This document shows positions 34,981 to 44,229 of a DNA stretch of 64,000 nucleotides, piece by piece. A program made the position numbers and the translations under genes. The DNA is taken from contig CAZYFH010000007.1 in NCBI GenBank assembly GCA_964646815.1, positions 67,936-131,935 on the forward strand, written 5' to 3'. The notes under the pieces were generated by a model. That model was not told the DNA's origin, made no database searches, and saw only the letters and a program-made list of their open reading frames with translations. Source of the DNA: CAZYFH01 sp964646815 (lineage in GTDB: Bacteria > Acidobacteriota > Vicinamibacteria > Vicinamibacterales > UBA8438). Every line of letters begins with the position of its first letter. Positions within the stretch are counted from its first letter, which is position 1.

Positions 34981-36050
34981 CGCGTGCTCTCCTTGAGATC
35001 GTCCGCGGCAGGGTAGCCGGGAATGCCGGTCGCCGTGCGGACGCCGCGCACGATGGCGTCCGCCGTCACGTCGGCCGCCAGGGCACCGACGCGCAGAAGG
35101 TTGACGTTGCCCGTGTGCGTGCCGGTCGCCAGCGCGAAGATCGCATCGCCATCTGCCGGCGTATGTGCTGGTCTCACAGCGCGGGCCAGGCCGTCGTGGG
35201 CCATCCGGGCCACGACGGCCAGTTGCGGCTTCGCGAGCGCCGCGTTGGTCACAACGACGCCGATGGTCGTGTTTTCGCCGCCCGGCGCGGTGGGCGATGG
35301 TTGCTGCCGGAGCAGCGTGCGCGCGTCGGCGAAACGGAGCCCGTCAGTCGTGCGCACGCCGGCGATGATGCCTCCGGTGTCTGGATCGACCACGTCACCC
35401 ACGGCATTGACCGCCATCAATGCCGCGACCTGCAGGCCCCCCGCCAACTCGATGAGCGCCGTGCCGATACCGCCTTTCATCGCCCGGCCTGGCCCGCCGA
35501 GCTTGCCCACAGTCGCACCGGCGCCGGCCCCGACACTGCCCTCCTCCATGGCATCGGTGCGGGCGCGCTCGGCCGCTGCGTAGCCGCACGCGGCCGTGGG
35601 ACGGATCGCGGGATCTCCGACGCCGAGGTCGTAGAGGATTGCGGCGGGTACGATCGGCACCCGCGCCGCGCCCGTCTCGAAGCCGATGTCGCGTTCGTCG
35701 AGGTAGCTCATGACACCGTCGGCAGCCGCCAGACCAAACGCGCTGCCGCCCGCGAGTACTACGGCATGCACGCGCTCAACGCTGTTCGACGGGTCGAGCA
35801 GGTCTGTTTCGCGCGTGCCCGGCGCCGCGCCGCGCACGTCGACGGCACCCACTGCGCCGGCTCCAGTGAGTACGACCGTACAGCCGGTCGTGCCTCCGGC
35901 AAGTGTGTGATGACCGACAGCAATGCCTTCGATCGCCGTCACGCCGCGGGACGTGGTCGCCATGCGAGGCGCCGCCGTGGCGGCAAGGAGCAGGGCGGCG
36001 GTCGCGACGATGACACCGTACGGTATCGGGCCGGGTCTCTGAGGTGCCAC
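34977..36050 (-). CDS. P1-family (DmpA-type, S58) aminopeptidase
   Basis: A 357-residue peptidase of the self-cleaving P1/DmpA family. I start it at GTG 36050, which gives a signal or anchor (YGVIVATAALLLAATAA); the longer ORF upstream is non-coding. Family segments: TAIEGIAVGHHT, GGTTGCTVVL, HAVVLAGGSAFGLAAADGVM, SVGAGAGATVGKLGG, RAMKGGIGTA and the likely nucleophile region GENTTIGVVVTNA, where the Thr after Asn would be freed by autoproteolysis. DmpA releases N-terminal residues from short peptides. It is the first gene of the CstA operon and overlaps the first cstA by four bases, so a peptide-use function is likely. Confidence 0.9.
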   Translation of the reverse strand: MAPQRPGPIPYGVIVATAALLLAATAAPRMATTSRGVTAIEGIAVGHHTLAGGTTGCTVVLTGAGAVGAVDVRGAAPGTRETDLLDPSNSVERVHAVVLAGGSAFGLAAADGVMSYLDERDIGFETGAARVPIVPAAILYDLGVGDPAIRPTAACGYAAAERARTDAMEEGSVGAGAGATVGKLGGPGRAMKGGIGTALIELAGGLQVAALMAVNAVGDVVDPDTGGIIAGVRTTDGLRFADARTLLRQQPSPTAPGGENTTIGVVVTNAALAKPQLAVVARMAHDGLARAVRPAHTPADGDAIFALATGTHTGNVNLLRVGALAADVTADAIVRGVRTATGIPGYPAADDLKESTR

Positions 36051-36110
36051 GGTGTGACCAGATCGTAGCCGAACATTCCTGATTCTGCTAGACGATGGGA
36101 CACTACACAG

Positions 36111-36491
36111 GTGGCGTACGGCGTGCTCGCAGATGTGGTGGCGGTGGCGCATCTGGCCTTCGTCGGCTTCGTGGTGCTCGGTGGACTCGTCGTCTGGCGC
36201 GTGCCCCGCGCCGCGTGGCTCCATCTGCCTGCGGTCGTCTGGGGCGTGGCCATCGAGTGGTCGGGCGCGATCTGTCCATTGACGCCGCTCGAGCAGGGGC
36301 TCCGCCTACGGGCTGGCGCGGCCAGCTATGAGGGCGACTTCATCGAGTGCTACCTCTGGCCGGTGTTGTATCCGACGGCGCTGACTCGCGCGGATCAGCT
36401 CGCGCTGGGCGCGCTCGCGCTCGCGATCAATGTGGTGGTGTATTGGTGGTTGTGGCGTCGTCGTCCGCAAGCCGGGGCCTCGTCGCCGTGA
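36111..36491 (+). CDS. DUF2784 membrane protein
   Basis: A 126-residue protein with four hydrophobic segments, starting at GTG 36111, divergent from the P1 peptidase with 60 bases between. It shows the DUF2784 pattern: LADVVAVAHLAFVGFVVLGG, HLPAVVWGVAIEWSGAICPL, then TPLEQGLR, GDFIECYLWPVLYP and a last helix. The conserved Cys-Pro-Leu-Thr-x-Leu-Glu stretch is diagnostic. No biochemical function is known. The following SGNH gene starts 113 bases downstream. Confidence 0.88.
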   Translation: MAYGVLADVVAVAHLAFVGFVVLGGLVVWRVPRAAWLHLPAVVWGVAIEWSGAICPLTPLEQGLRLRAGAASYEGDFIECYLWPVLYPTALTRADQLALGALALAINVVVYWWLWRRRPQAGASSP

Positions 36492-36604
36492 GACGCGGTG
36501 TCTTGCGCGGGGGGGAGGGACGGCCTGTTGGCTGCGCCTATAGAATGGGTTGGATGCGCGCCAATTGCCCGTCCCCTAATGATGGTGTTGCCGCGAGTCC
36601 GTCG

Positions 36605-37375
36605 ATGCATCGGCGGACGAATGCAGCTGCCACTGGGGGGCGGACCACCAGGCCGTGGTGTCTGGCCGCGGCGGTATCGCTAGTGTCATGCGCCCCGAGC
36701 AGCGCGACGGTCGACGCAGGTGCGCACGAATCGGTCGCTGTCGTCGAGCCGGCGCACGTCGATGCGAGGAGCGGGGGGCGTCCGCGAGTGGTCGTGCTGG
36801 GGGATTCGCTCACGGCCGGTCTCGGATTGGCCACGGAAGAGGCGTACCCGGCACGTCTCCAGCATCGGCTGGATCGTGACGGCTGGCGGCTCGACGTGGT
36901 GAGCGCCGCGGAATCCGGCGGAACGACGGCCGGTGGGCGGAGTCGGCTCGAGTGGGCGCTCGAGGGAGACGTCCGCCTGCTCATCGTGGCGCTCGGCGGT
37001 AACGACGCCCTGCGCGGTTTACCCATCGAGCAGATGCGTGACAATCTTGAAACCATCGTCGACGAAGCGACGACGCGGGGTATTCGTGTCGTGATTGCGG
37101 GTATGGAGGCGCCCCCGAATTTCGGGGAGCCATACACACGGGAGTTTCGTCGCGTCTTCGCTGAGGTCGCGGCCGCCCGCGACCTAGCATACGTGCCGTT
37201 CCTGCTGCAGGGCGTCGCCGGTGTGCCCGAGCTGAACCAGCGTGACGGCATCCACCCGAACGCCGAGGGGGCGGAGCGGGTAGCGGCGCATCTCTGGACG
37301 ACGCTGGAGCCGCTGCTGGCCGACCTGGCGGTCCGACCGGCCGACGACCTGGAAGGGGCGGTCGCAGGGCGATGA
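36605..37375 (+). CDS. TesA-like SGNH esterase, probable lipoprotein
   Basis: A 256-residue hydrolase. I chose the ATG at 36605 because it opens a lipoprotein signal ending LVSC; in-frame ATGs at 36545 and 36554 are alternatives. The SGNH blocks are intact: Ser in VVLGDSLTAGLGL, Gly in AESGGTTAGG, Asn in ALGGNDALRG, and Asp/His in QRDGIHPN. The order and spacing match the TesA/lysophospholipase L1 arylesterase group. Its TGA overlaps the ATG of the ABC ATPase (ATGA), recreating the tesA-ybbA-ybbP arrangement of E. coli. It probably acts on lysophospholipids or acyl esters at the cell envelope. Confidence 0.85.
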   Translation: MHRRTNAAATGGRTTRPWCLAAAVSLVSCAPSSATVDAGAHESVAVVEPAHVDARSGGRPRVVVLGDSLTAGLGLATEEAYPARLQHRLDRDGWRLDVVSAAESGGTTAGGRSRLEWALEGDVRLLIVALGGNDALRGLPIEQMRDNLETIVDEATTRGIRVVIAGMEAPPNFGEPYTREFRRVFAEVAAARDLAYVPFLLQGVAGVPELNQRDGIHPNAEGAERVAAHLWTTLEPLLADLAVRPADDLEGAVAGR

Positions 37376-38076
37376 TCGAGCTCCGGGGCGTGTCGAAAAC
37401 GGTAGAGAGCGGCGGCCAGCCGCTGACGATTCTGCACCCGGTCGATCTGGTCGTGCCGGCGGGACAACTGCTGTCTGTCGTTGGTCCGTCGGGGAGCGGA
37501 AAGTCGACGCTGTTGGGCTTGATTGCCGGCCTCGACACGCCGACGACCGGGGCGATCCTGATCGAGGGTGTGGATATCACGTCGTTGGGCGAGGATCGCT
37601 TGGCGCGGCTCCGCGGAGAGAAGATTGGGTTCGTCTTCCAGTTCTTTCATCTGATTCCTTCGCTCACCGCCTTCGAAAACGTCCTCGTACCACTCGAGAT
37701 CGCCGGCACGGCGGGCGCAGCCGAGAAGACGCGCGCCTTGTTGGACGAAGTGGGACTCACCGATCGCGGACATCACTATCCGTCGCAGTTGTCCGGAGGC
37801 GAGCAGCAGCGCGTCGCCGTTGCGCGCGCCCTGGCCAACGATCCCCCGATCCTGTTGGCCGACGAGCCGACCGGAAATTTGGATACCGCGAGCGGTCGCC
37901 ACGTGATTGAGCTGCTCGTCGAGGTCAATCGGCATCGGGGGACGACCGTGGTCATCGTGACGCATGACCGTGAGCTGGCGGCGCGCACCACAGTGACGCT
38001 CACGATGCGTGACGGAAAAACCGATACGGCCGATCCGGCAGCCCTGGCCCTGCCGGTGTCGGGCGTGTCGCCGTAA
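37372..38076 (+). CDS. YbbA/LolD-type ABC transporter ATP-binding protein
   Basis: A 234-residue ATPase of the MacB/LolD (type VII ABC) class. Walker A GPSGSGKSTLLG, Q-loop FQFFHLIPSLTAFEN, signature LSGGEQQRVAVARAL, Walker B ILLADEPTGNLD and H-loop VIVTHDREL are all present. Its start overlaps the esterase stop by four bases and it precedes the large permease by 15 bases. Like E. coli YbbA it should pair with the YbbP-like permease to move lipids or remodel the envelope rather than export small molecules. Exact substrate unknown. Confidence 0.93.
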   Translation: MIELRGVSKTVESGGQPLTILHPVDLVVPAGQLLSVVGPSGSGKSTLLGLIAGLDTPTTGAILIEGVDITSLGEDRLARLRGEKIGFVFQFFHLIPSLTAFENVLVPLEIAGTAGAAEKTRALLDEVGLTDRGHHYPSQLSGGEQQRVAVARALANDPPILLADEPTGNLDTASGRHVIELLVEVNRHRGTTVVIVTHDRELAARTTVTLTMRDGKTDTADPAALALPVSGVSP

Positions 38077-38091
38077 GCGGTCGGTGGCTCA

Positions 38092-40650
38092 ATGCGATTC
38101 ATCCTGAACATGGCGCGGCGGGAACTGCGGTCGTCGTGGCGCAGACTCGCCTTTTTCTTCGTCTGCGTCGCGGTCGGCGTCGGGTCGATTGTTGCATTGC
38201 GGTCTCTGATTCAGAACGTGCGGGTTGCGATGACCGCCGAGGCGCGGACGCTGACGGCCGCCGACGTCTATCTCCGCACGGAACAGCCGTGGACCGACGC
38301 CGTGCTGCGGGCCGTGCGCGAGCGGCTCGCGGTGCTTCCGAACGCCGTGCAAACCGAAACCATCGACATCGTGACGATGGCGCGACTGCCGGGCGATGAG
38401 GAGATCCGGACCAAGGTGGTCGAGTTGCGAGGGGTCGAGGCCGCGTTCCCCTTCTATGGTCAGGTTGTGCTCGGCAGTGGTGCGACCTACACCCCGGCGT
38501 TGCTCGAGAACCACGGCGCGCTCGTGGCACCGGATCTCCTGGCGCAGCTCGGCATGGGGATCGGTGACGCCATCGTGATCGGCGACGTCGCGTTCACTGT
38601 GCGAGACGTCATCGTCACGGAACCTGGCCGTCAGCTCGGCGCGTTCAGCCTCGGACCGCGTGTGCTGGTGGCGCACCGTGCCGTTGAGGAGACCGGGTTG
38701 CTTGGCTCCTCGAGCCTTGCTGAGCGACAGACGCTCATTAAGCTCTCCGATGACGCGGCGGTCGACCCGCTCGTCGACGATCTGCGCACGGATCTCGAGG
38801 AGGCGTTCGTGGCCGTCGGATCGTATCGGCGCACCGAGAACCGAATCGAACGGAATCTCACCCGCGCCGAGAGCTACCTGAGTCTGATCGGGTTCGTCGT
38901 CGTTATCCTCGGGGGCATCGGTGTGTGGAGCGTGAGCCGCGTGTTCGTGCAGCAGCGGCTTCCGAGCGTCGCCATTCTCAAATGTCTCGGGGCGACCTCC
39001 GGACGGGTGCTGGTAGTCTACGTCGCCCAGGTAGCACTGCTCGGGCTGGGGGGGGCGCTGCTGGGCGTCGGGGTCGCGCGCGTGGCGCTTGCCGCGGTGC
39101 CCGAGTCGCTGACTGAACAAGCCGCCATGGCGGCGGGGGTGGCAACCGTATCCACTGGGATCACCGCCTCTGCCATGATGCAGGGGATCACGGTGGGGGT
39201 GCTCGTCTCCGTGCTCTTCGCGCTGGTCCCGCTCCTCGACATTCGTCACGTCAAGCCGCTGCTGCTGCTCCGTCAGGGTCAGGCTGCGCCCGCGGCACGC
39301 GTCGATTGGCTACGGCTCGCGGTCATTGCGCTGGTCGGCGCTGGGCTCGTGGCCGTTGCCGGGTGGCAGGCCGCGTCGCTCGAGGTCGGTGTTTACGTCG
39401 TCGGGGGCTTCACGGGCGTGGCCTGTACGCTGCATCTCGTCGGGCGCATGCTCGTGGCGGGGATCCGGCCACTGGCCGCGACACACAGGTTCGCGCTGCG
39501 CCACGCCGTCCTCAATTTGACGCGTCCAGGCAATCAGACGCGGGTCGTGCTGCTCGCCGTCGGTCTTGGCAGCTTTTTCATCATCGGTGTGCGCGCGGTG
39601 CAGTCCAACCTGCTGGCCACGTTCGCGCTCGAGCTGCGCGAAGACACGCCAGACATGTTCCTCATCGACATCCAACAGGACCAGGCCGAGGGCGTGCGCG
39701 GGATCCTCAACGCTGCGCGGGTCAGCGGCGGCTCCGGCGCCGCGCCACGTCTGATTCCTGTGCTTCGGGCTCGCGTCACCGCCGTGAACGGAGAAGAGAC
39801 CGTTATCGAAGGGCGGCGTGCGGTGCGGCGTGCGGGCTTTGGCCGCGAATACACCGTGACGTATCGGGCGCAGTTGGAGGAGAACGAGCGTGTCGTTGCG
39901 GGTCGGTTCTGGGATGCGGAGGCGTCAGCACTGCCCGAGGTGTCGATTGAGGAGAGCCTGCACGACCGTGGGATCAAGCTCGATGACGTCGTCCGGTTCG
40001 ATGTCTATGGCCGCACGGTCGAGGCGCGCGTGACGAGCGTGCGTGCCGTCGAGTGGGACGACTCACGCAGTGGCGGCTTCATGTTCCTGTTCAGGCCCGG
40101 CACGTTCGACGAGGCGCCGCACACCTACATCGCGTTTCTCCAGGGTCCGGCGGAGGCGGAAGCGCGGGGGCGGCTGCAACGTGACATTGTGACGCAATAC
40201 GCCAACGTTTCGGTCATCGACGGACTCGAAGTCATCAAGACCGTGCGGCGCGTGCTCCACTATGTGACGACCGCGATCACGGTTGTCGGCGCGATTGCGC
40301 TCCTGGCAGGGGTGCTGATCCTGGTCGGCTCCGTTGCCATGACTAAGTTTCAGCGACTTTACGACGCGGCGGTCTTCAAGACACTTGGCGCGAATGCGCG
40401 GGCGCTTGCCGCGATGTATCTCCTCGAATACGGTGTGCTCGGGGCGCTAGCTGGCGTCGTCGGGTCGTCCGGCGCCCTGCTGCTCACGTGGACGCTCAGC
40501 AGACATGTGCTCGACATTCCCTGGCGGCCCGCGCCAGGCCTCAACGTTCTCGGGGTCGTGCTGACAGCTGGCGTCGTCGGTGTCGTGGGCGTCGCGTCGA
40601 GTCTCGACGTTCTTCGGCGCAAGCCGCTCGCGACGTTGCGGGCGGAGTAG
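38092..40650 (+). CDS. YbbP-like large ABC permease (FtsX-domain)
   Basis: An 852-residue permease with about ten membrane helices: one N-terminal helix, a large periplasmic domain (about 40-260), three helices (about 265-390), four more (about 405-500), a second periplasmic domain (about 520-710) and three C-terminal helices ending TLRAE. The two FtsX units read VVILGGIGVWSVSRVFVQQR and AIALLAGVLILVGSVAMTKF. This duplicated FtsX layout is that of E. coli YbbP, not of a single-unit MacB. Third gene of the SGNH-ATPase-permease set. Mechanotransmission or lipid extraction is the likely role, by analogy. Confidence 0.9.
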   Translation: MRFILNMARRELRSSWRRLAFFFVCVAVGVGSIVALRSLIQNVRVAMTAEARTLTAADVYLRTEQPWTDAVLRAVRERLAVLPNAVQTETIDIVTMARLPGDEEIRTKVVELRGVEAAFPFYGQVVLGSGATYTPALLENHGALVAPDLLAQLGMGIGDAIVIGDVAFTVRDVIVTEPGRQLGAFSLGPRVLVAHRAVEETGLLGSSSLAERQTLIKLSDDAAVDPLVDDLRTDLEEAFVAVGSYRRTENRIERNLTRAESYLSLIGFVVVILGGIGVWSVSRVFVQQRLPSVAILKCLGATSGRVLVVYVAQVALLGLGGALLGVGVARVALAAVPESLTEQAAMAAGVATVSTGITASAMMQGITVGVLVSVLFALVPLLDIRHVKPLLLLRQGQAAPAARVDWLRLAVIALVGAGLVAVAGWQAASLEVGVYVVGGFTGVACTLHLVGRMLVAGIRPLAATHRFALRHAVLNLTRPGNQTRVVLLAVGLGSFFIIGVRAVQSNLLATFALELREDTPDMFLIDIQQDQAEGVRGILNAARVSGGSGAAPRLIPVLRARVTAVNGEETVIEGRRAVRRAGFGREYTVTYRAQLEENERVVAGRFWDAEASALPEVSIEESLHDRGIKLDDVVRFDVYGRTVEARVTSVRAVEWDDSRSGGFMFLFRPGTFDEAPHTYIAFLQGPAEAEARGRLQRDIVTQYANVSVIDGLEVIKTVRRVLHYVTTAITVVGAIALLAGVLILVGSVAMTKFQRLYDAAVFKTLGANARALAAMYLLEYGVLGALAGVVGSSGALLLTWTLSRHVLDIPWRPAPGLNVLGVVLTAGVVGVVGVASSLDVLRRKPLATLRAE

Positions 40651-40723
40651 AAGCGCGCGGCGCCGCGTGCTAAACTCGCTGGTTTAGGTACGCGACCAGA
40701 CGGGCCACGGAGGAGCGCGGGCG

Positions 40724-41065
40724 ATGGACGAGGCGGCCTATAAGGAAGCTCTTCTACGGAAGCGCACTGAGATCTTCACCGAGGGCGGGATGAAGCCGCT
40801 TCATACGTCCATGGAGAACAATACCCGTCAGGGCGACATGGCCGACCAGGCGAGCGGGAACAACGAAGTGCACATCCAGTTGAAGCTGAAGCAGACCGAC
40901 GCCAAGATCCTGCAAGCCATCGAAGAGGCGCTGTGGCGCATGGATCAGGGGACATACGGGATCTGCCGCGATTGCGGAGAGCCGATCGCCCCTGGACGCC
41001 TGAACGCCATCCCATGGACGCGAGTGTGCATCGATTGCAAGGAGAAGCAGCAAGAAGCCACATAG
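40724..41065 (+). CDS. DksA/TraR-type C4 zinc-finger protein
   Basis: A 113-residue protein with an N-terminal coiled coil and a C-terminal zinc finger C81-x2-C84-x17-C102-x2-C105 (GICRDCGEPIAPGRL, RVCIDCKEKQ). The tip sequence GDMADQAS resembles the DksA DxxDxA tip acting at the RNA polymerase secondary channel. It is shorter than E. coli DksA (151) and closer to the many DksA-like proteins of 100-130 residues. It is followed by folK after 10 bases, so they are co-transcribed. A role in growth-rate control of transcription is likely; ppGpp dependence cannot be judged. Confidence 0.9.
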   Translation: MDEAAYKEALLRKRTEIFTEGGMKPLHTSMENNTRQGDMADQASGNNEVHIQLKLKQTDAKILQAIEEALWRMDQGTYGICRDCGEPIAPGRLNAIPWTRVCIDCKEKQQEAT

Positions 41066-41075
41066 GGAGGCGGCC

Positions 41076-41555
41076 GTGCCCGCCACGCCACGCTTGATCG
41101 CTGTCGCGCTCGGGAGCAACCTCGGCGACCGCGCAGCACACCTCGCCTTCGCGACGTCCCGTCTGCGCGGTGTGCTTGCTGACCTCGTCGTCTCGCAGAC
41201 CATCGAAACGAACCCCGAAGGCGTTGCGGACCAGCCGCTGTTTCTCAACGCGGCGGCCGTCGGCACATCCGCTGAGCCGCCCGCGACGCTGCTCTCCGCG
41301 TTTATGTCCATCGAGCACGCGGCTGGCCGCGAGCGAGCGTTCCCGGGCGCGCCACGAACGCTGGATCTGGACCTGATCTTGGCTGGAGATCTCGTCGCCA
41401 CTGGGGCGGCGCTCACGGTGCCCCACCCGAGGTTTCGGCGCCGGCGGTTCGTCCTCGAGCCGCTCGCCGCCATTGCCCCCGATCTGGTTGACCCCGTGAC
41501 CACGCGGACCGTGCAGGAGTTGCTCGACGGGTTAGCGGGCCGTACGGGGCACTAG
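41076..41555 (+). CDS. folK: Dihydropteridine pyrophosphokinase (HPPK)
   Basis: A 159-residue enzyme that transfers pyrophosphate from ATP to 6-hydroxymethyl-7,8-dihydropterin in folate synthesis. Signature segments: VALGSNLGDRAAHL at the start, QPLFLNAAA, RTLDLDLILAGD (the two metal-binding Asp residues) and VPHPRFRRRRFVLEPL. It starts at GTG 41076, 10 bases after the DksA-type gene, with GGGAGG just upstream. Length is normal. No other folate genes are in the window. Confidence 0.95.
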   Translation: MPATPRLIAVALGSNLGDRAAHLAFATSRLRGVLADLVVSQTIETNPEGVADQPLFLNAAAVGTSAEPPATLLSAFMSIEHAAGRERAFPGAPRTLDLDLILAGDLVATGAALTVPHPRFRRRRFVLEPLAAIAPDLVDPVTTRTVQELLDGLAGRTGH

Positions 41556-41618
41556 CAGTGTGAGCGGCCACGTCACGGCCTGGCAGCCGCGAGGTTCCGG
41601 CCACCCACGCGATGGGCG

Positions 41619-42152
41619 TCACGTGGTCGATTTCGTGTAGACCAGGGTCATGGTCATGTTACCGAACGGCATCGTTCGCGCCGATTCGATGGTTATCGTC
41701 TGGCCATCGTCACTCAGCGTGCGCCGCTCAACGATGTCAATCGAGAAGTCGCCTCTCGGGGTGGATAACTGCTGAGTGCCCTCGGTGACGAGCGCCGATC
41801 CGTCCCACGCGGACGTACTGGTCAGATCGCCACGCCGACCCTCGTTGCTGCTCTCGCTGCCGTCGAGGTGGTAGCTCAGCGTGCGGGTGCCGCGCTCGGA
41901 CTGCTGCTCGATGGTCAGCAGGTCAGCGGTCTGCGTAATGACCAGGGTGGCAGCGCCACCCCTCACGCCGCCTGGACCGCCCCGACCGCGACCACCCCGG
42001 CCGCGGCGTCCACCGAATTCCGGGAACTCGCTCGCTTCGCGGTCGAGCTGCCAGGTGCCGGTGAAGTCGATGCCCTGCGCGGTCGCCGGACCCGTGGAGC
42101 CAAACACTAGCACCACCGACGCCAGGACCGTCAGCGTTGTTCTCGTTCTCAT
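41619..42152 (-). CDS. Secreted Gly/Arg-rich beta-sheet protein of unknown function
   Basis: A 177-residue exported protein (start ATG 42152, GGAG eight bases upstream; signal TVLASVVLVFGSTGPATAQG). The mature part begins IDFTGTWQLDREASEFPEFG, a lipocalin-like opening, followed by an unusual run of GRRGRGGRGRGG and then repeated strands LVITQTADLLTIEQQSERG, YHLDGSESSNEGRRG, DFSIDIVERRTL and MTLVYTKS. It appears as the last gene of the MacAB-TolC operon, 33 bases after the permease stop. The Arg/Gly run resembles the tail of the adaptor protein in the same operon. Not recognised as a named family. Confidence 0.7.
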   Translation of the reverse strand: MRTRTTLTVLASVVLVFGSTGPATAQGIDFTGTWQLDREASEFPEFGGRRGRGGRGRGGPGGVRGGAATLVITQTADLLTIEQQSERGTRTLSYHLDGSESSNEGRRGDLTSTSAWDGSALVTEGTQQLSTPRGDFSIDIVERRTLSDDGQTITIESARTMPFGNMTMTLVYTKSTT

Positions 42153-42185
42153 GTTCGTCTCCATGGCAACTGTTGACACATCGCG

Positions 42186-43412
42186 CTACTCGAAACGCAG
42201 TGACTCGATCGGGTCGAGCCGCGCGGCCTTCCGTGCGGGATAGAAGCCGAAGAAGATCCCAGTGGCGGCGGCGAACCCGACCGCCACCGCCACCGCGTTG
42301 GCTGGTACCGAGGTCGGCCAGGTGAGGAACTGCGTGAGGCCCGCGGAGAGGCCGAAGCCCAGGCCGACACCGACCAATCCCCCGACGAGGCTCAACACCA
42401 CCGCCTCGACCAGAAACTGCCACAGCACGTCGCGTCCCTTCGCGCCGACCGCCATCCGCAGGCCGATCTCGCGCGTTCGCTCGGTGACCGAGACGAGCAT
42501 GATATTCATGATGCCGATCCCGCCAACGATCAGCGAGACGCCGGCGATACTGGCCAGCAGTCCCGTCATCGTCTGCGTCGTCTGCGTGCGCATGCTCATC
42601 ATGTCGGATTGCGTGCGCACCATGAAGTCGTCGTCTTCGCTCGGGATCAGGCTGTGCTGCACGCGGAGTACCGTGGAAATGTCAGCGGCCACGCGGTCGA
42701 TCTCATCCGCGGACGCGGCCGAGATGGTGATCTCCGAGATGTTGGTTCCATCTCGCCCGCGGAGCTTCTTGTTGACGGTGGTGTAGGGAATGAAGATGAC
42801 GTCGTCTTGGTCTTCGCCGAACTGGCCGGAGCCCTTAGCCTTCATGATGCCGATGACCTGGAACGACTGGTTCCGGATCCGCATCCGCGAGCCGACTGCA
42901 TCGACGCCCTCGCCAAAAAGGTTGTCCCGCACGACCGATCCGAGCACGGCGACCTTGGCAGCGCTCTGCACGTGCGTCGGGGTGAAGAAGGTGCCGTAAT
43001 CGATCTCCCAGAACCGGATCAGTGGAAACTCGACGTCGGTACCCTGTATCGACGTCGCCCAGTTCTGATTTGCGGCGATGACCTGGTCGCGCGTCCGGAC
43101 GCCGGCGGCGAGATACTGCGCGCCGGCCACCTGCTCCCGAATAGCTTCGACGTCCTCTGTTTTAAGTCGTGGCGATTGACCGAGGCCGTGGCTGATGCCA
43201 CCCCGCCGAAAATTGCCCGCGCGCACCATGATCATGTTGGTGCCGGCGGACTGGATCTGCTCTTCGATCGACTGTTGGGCACCGCGGCCGAGCGCCACCA
43301 TGGTGATCACAGCCGCCACACCGATGATCATGCCAAGCATCGTCAAGCTGGTGCGCATCTTGTTGCGGCCGAGCGCCTTGAGAGCGACGCGAAGAATCAT
43401 GAGCAGCGACAT
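42186..43412 (-). CDS. MacB-type ABC exporter permease
   Basis: A 408-residue MacB/FtsX permease with four helices and a large periplasmic domain. It begins LRVALKALGRNKMRTSLTML, then GMIIGVAAVITMVALGRGAQ; the C-terminal FtsX unit reads SIAGVSLIVGGIGIMNIMLV, then SVTERTREIGLRMAVGAKGR and ends YPARKAARLDPIESLRFE. This is the permease half only; the ATPase is the separate gene 15 bases upstream. It works with the adaptor and TolC-type proteins of the same operon to expel substrates across both membranes by mechanotransmission. Substrate unknown. Confidence 0.94.
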   Translation of the reverse strand: MSLLMILRVALKALGRNKMRTSLTMLGMIIGVAAVITMVALGRGAQQSIEEQIQSAGTNMIMVRAGNFRRGGISHGLGQSPRLKTEDVEAIREQVAGAQYLAAGVRTRDQVIAANQNWATSIQGTDVEFPLIRFWEIDYGTFFTPTHVQSAAKVAVLGSVVRDNLFGEGVDAVGSRMRIRNQSFQVIGIMKAKGSGQFGEDQDDVIFIPYTTVNKKLRGRDGTNISEITISAASADEIDRVAADISTVLRVQHSLIPSEDDDFMVRTQSDMMSMRTQTTQTMTGLLASIAGVSLIVGGIGIMNIMLVSVTERTREIGLRMAVGAKGRDVLWQFLVEAVVLSLVGGLVGVGLGFGLSAGLTQFLTWPTSVPANAVAVAVGFAAATGIFFGFYPARKAARLDPIESLRFE

Positions 43413-43427
43413 AGGTGTGCTCCTCGG

Positions 43428-44198
43428 TTAGGCGGTTTGCTCGACCGGCGTCTGGCGGTCATCCGTGTCCCGCGGCAGCGCCGCGAACTCCTGGCTGGCG
43501 ATGCGGCGACGCGGGTTAACCTCGTCCGACAGTACCTTACCGTCCCGGAATCGAATGATCCGGCTCCCGTACTCGGCGATGTCACGCTCGTGCGTGATGA
43601 CCAGCACGGTGATGCCGCTCTCGGTATTGAGACGTTGGAAGATGTCCATCACCTCGACGCTCGTCCGTGAATCGAGGTTGCCGGTTGGCTCGTCGGCAAG
43701 CAGGATCGACGGCCGATTGATGAGCGCCCTCGCGATCGCCACGCGTTGTTGCTGGCCGCCCGACAGCTGGTTGGGGAAGTGGTCCATGCGGTCAGTAAGC
43801 CCGATAGCCGTCAGCATCTCCTTCGCGCGCTTGTGTCGTTCGGACGTACGAATTCCCTTGCCGTAGAGCAGCGGAAGCTCGACGTTGTCGAGCGCGGTGG
43901 TGCGCGAGAGGAGATTGAAGCCTTGAAACACGAACCCGATCTTCTTTTGACGCACCTCGGCGAGTTCGTCACGGGACAGACGGGACACGTCCCGCCCATC
44001 GAGCATGTAGTGGCCCTGTGTCGGCCGATCCAGGCAACCTAGGATGTGCATGAACGTCGACTTGCCGGACCCGGAGGGTCCAGTGACGGCCACAAACTCG
44101 CCGGCCTCAATATCGAGACTCACGCCGCGGAGGGCCCGTACATCGACGTCACCCATCGAGTAGATCTTCGTTAGGGCCTGCACCGAGATGACAGCCAT
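43428..44198 (-). CDS. MacB-type ABC exporter ATP-binding protein
   Basis: A 256-residue ATPase from the ATG at 44198. Walker A TGPSGSGKSTFMHI, Q-loop FQGFNLLSRTTALDN, signature LSGGQQQRVAIARAL, Walker B ILLADEPTGNLD and H-loop VITHERD are complete. A C-terminal tail of about 25 residues after the core is not conserved. It starts 31 bases after the adaptor stop and precedes the permease by 15 bases. Energy source of the MacAB-TolC-type pump. Confidence 0.94.
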   Translation of the reverse strand: MAVISVQALTKIYSMGDVDVRALRGVSLDIEAGEFVAVTGPSGSGKSTFMHILGCLDRPTQGHYMLDGRDVSRLSRDELAEVRQKKIGFVFQGFNLLSRTTALDNVELPLLYGKGIRTSERHKRAKEMLTAIGLTDRMDHFPNQLSGGQQQRVAIARALINRPSILLADEPTGNLDSRTSVEVMDIFQRLNTESGITVLVITHERDIAEYGSRIIRFRDGKVLSDEVNPRRRIASQEFAALPRDTDDRQTPVEQTA

Positions 44199-44229
44199 AT
44201 CAGCCAGCGCCGCGCAACCCCGGCCGCTC

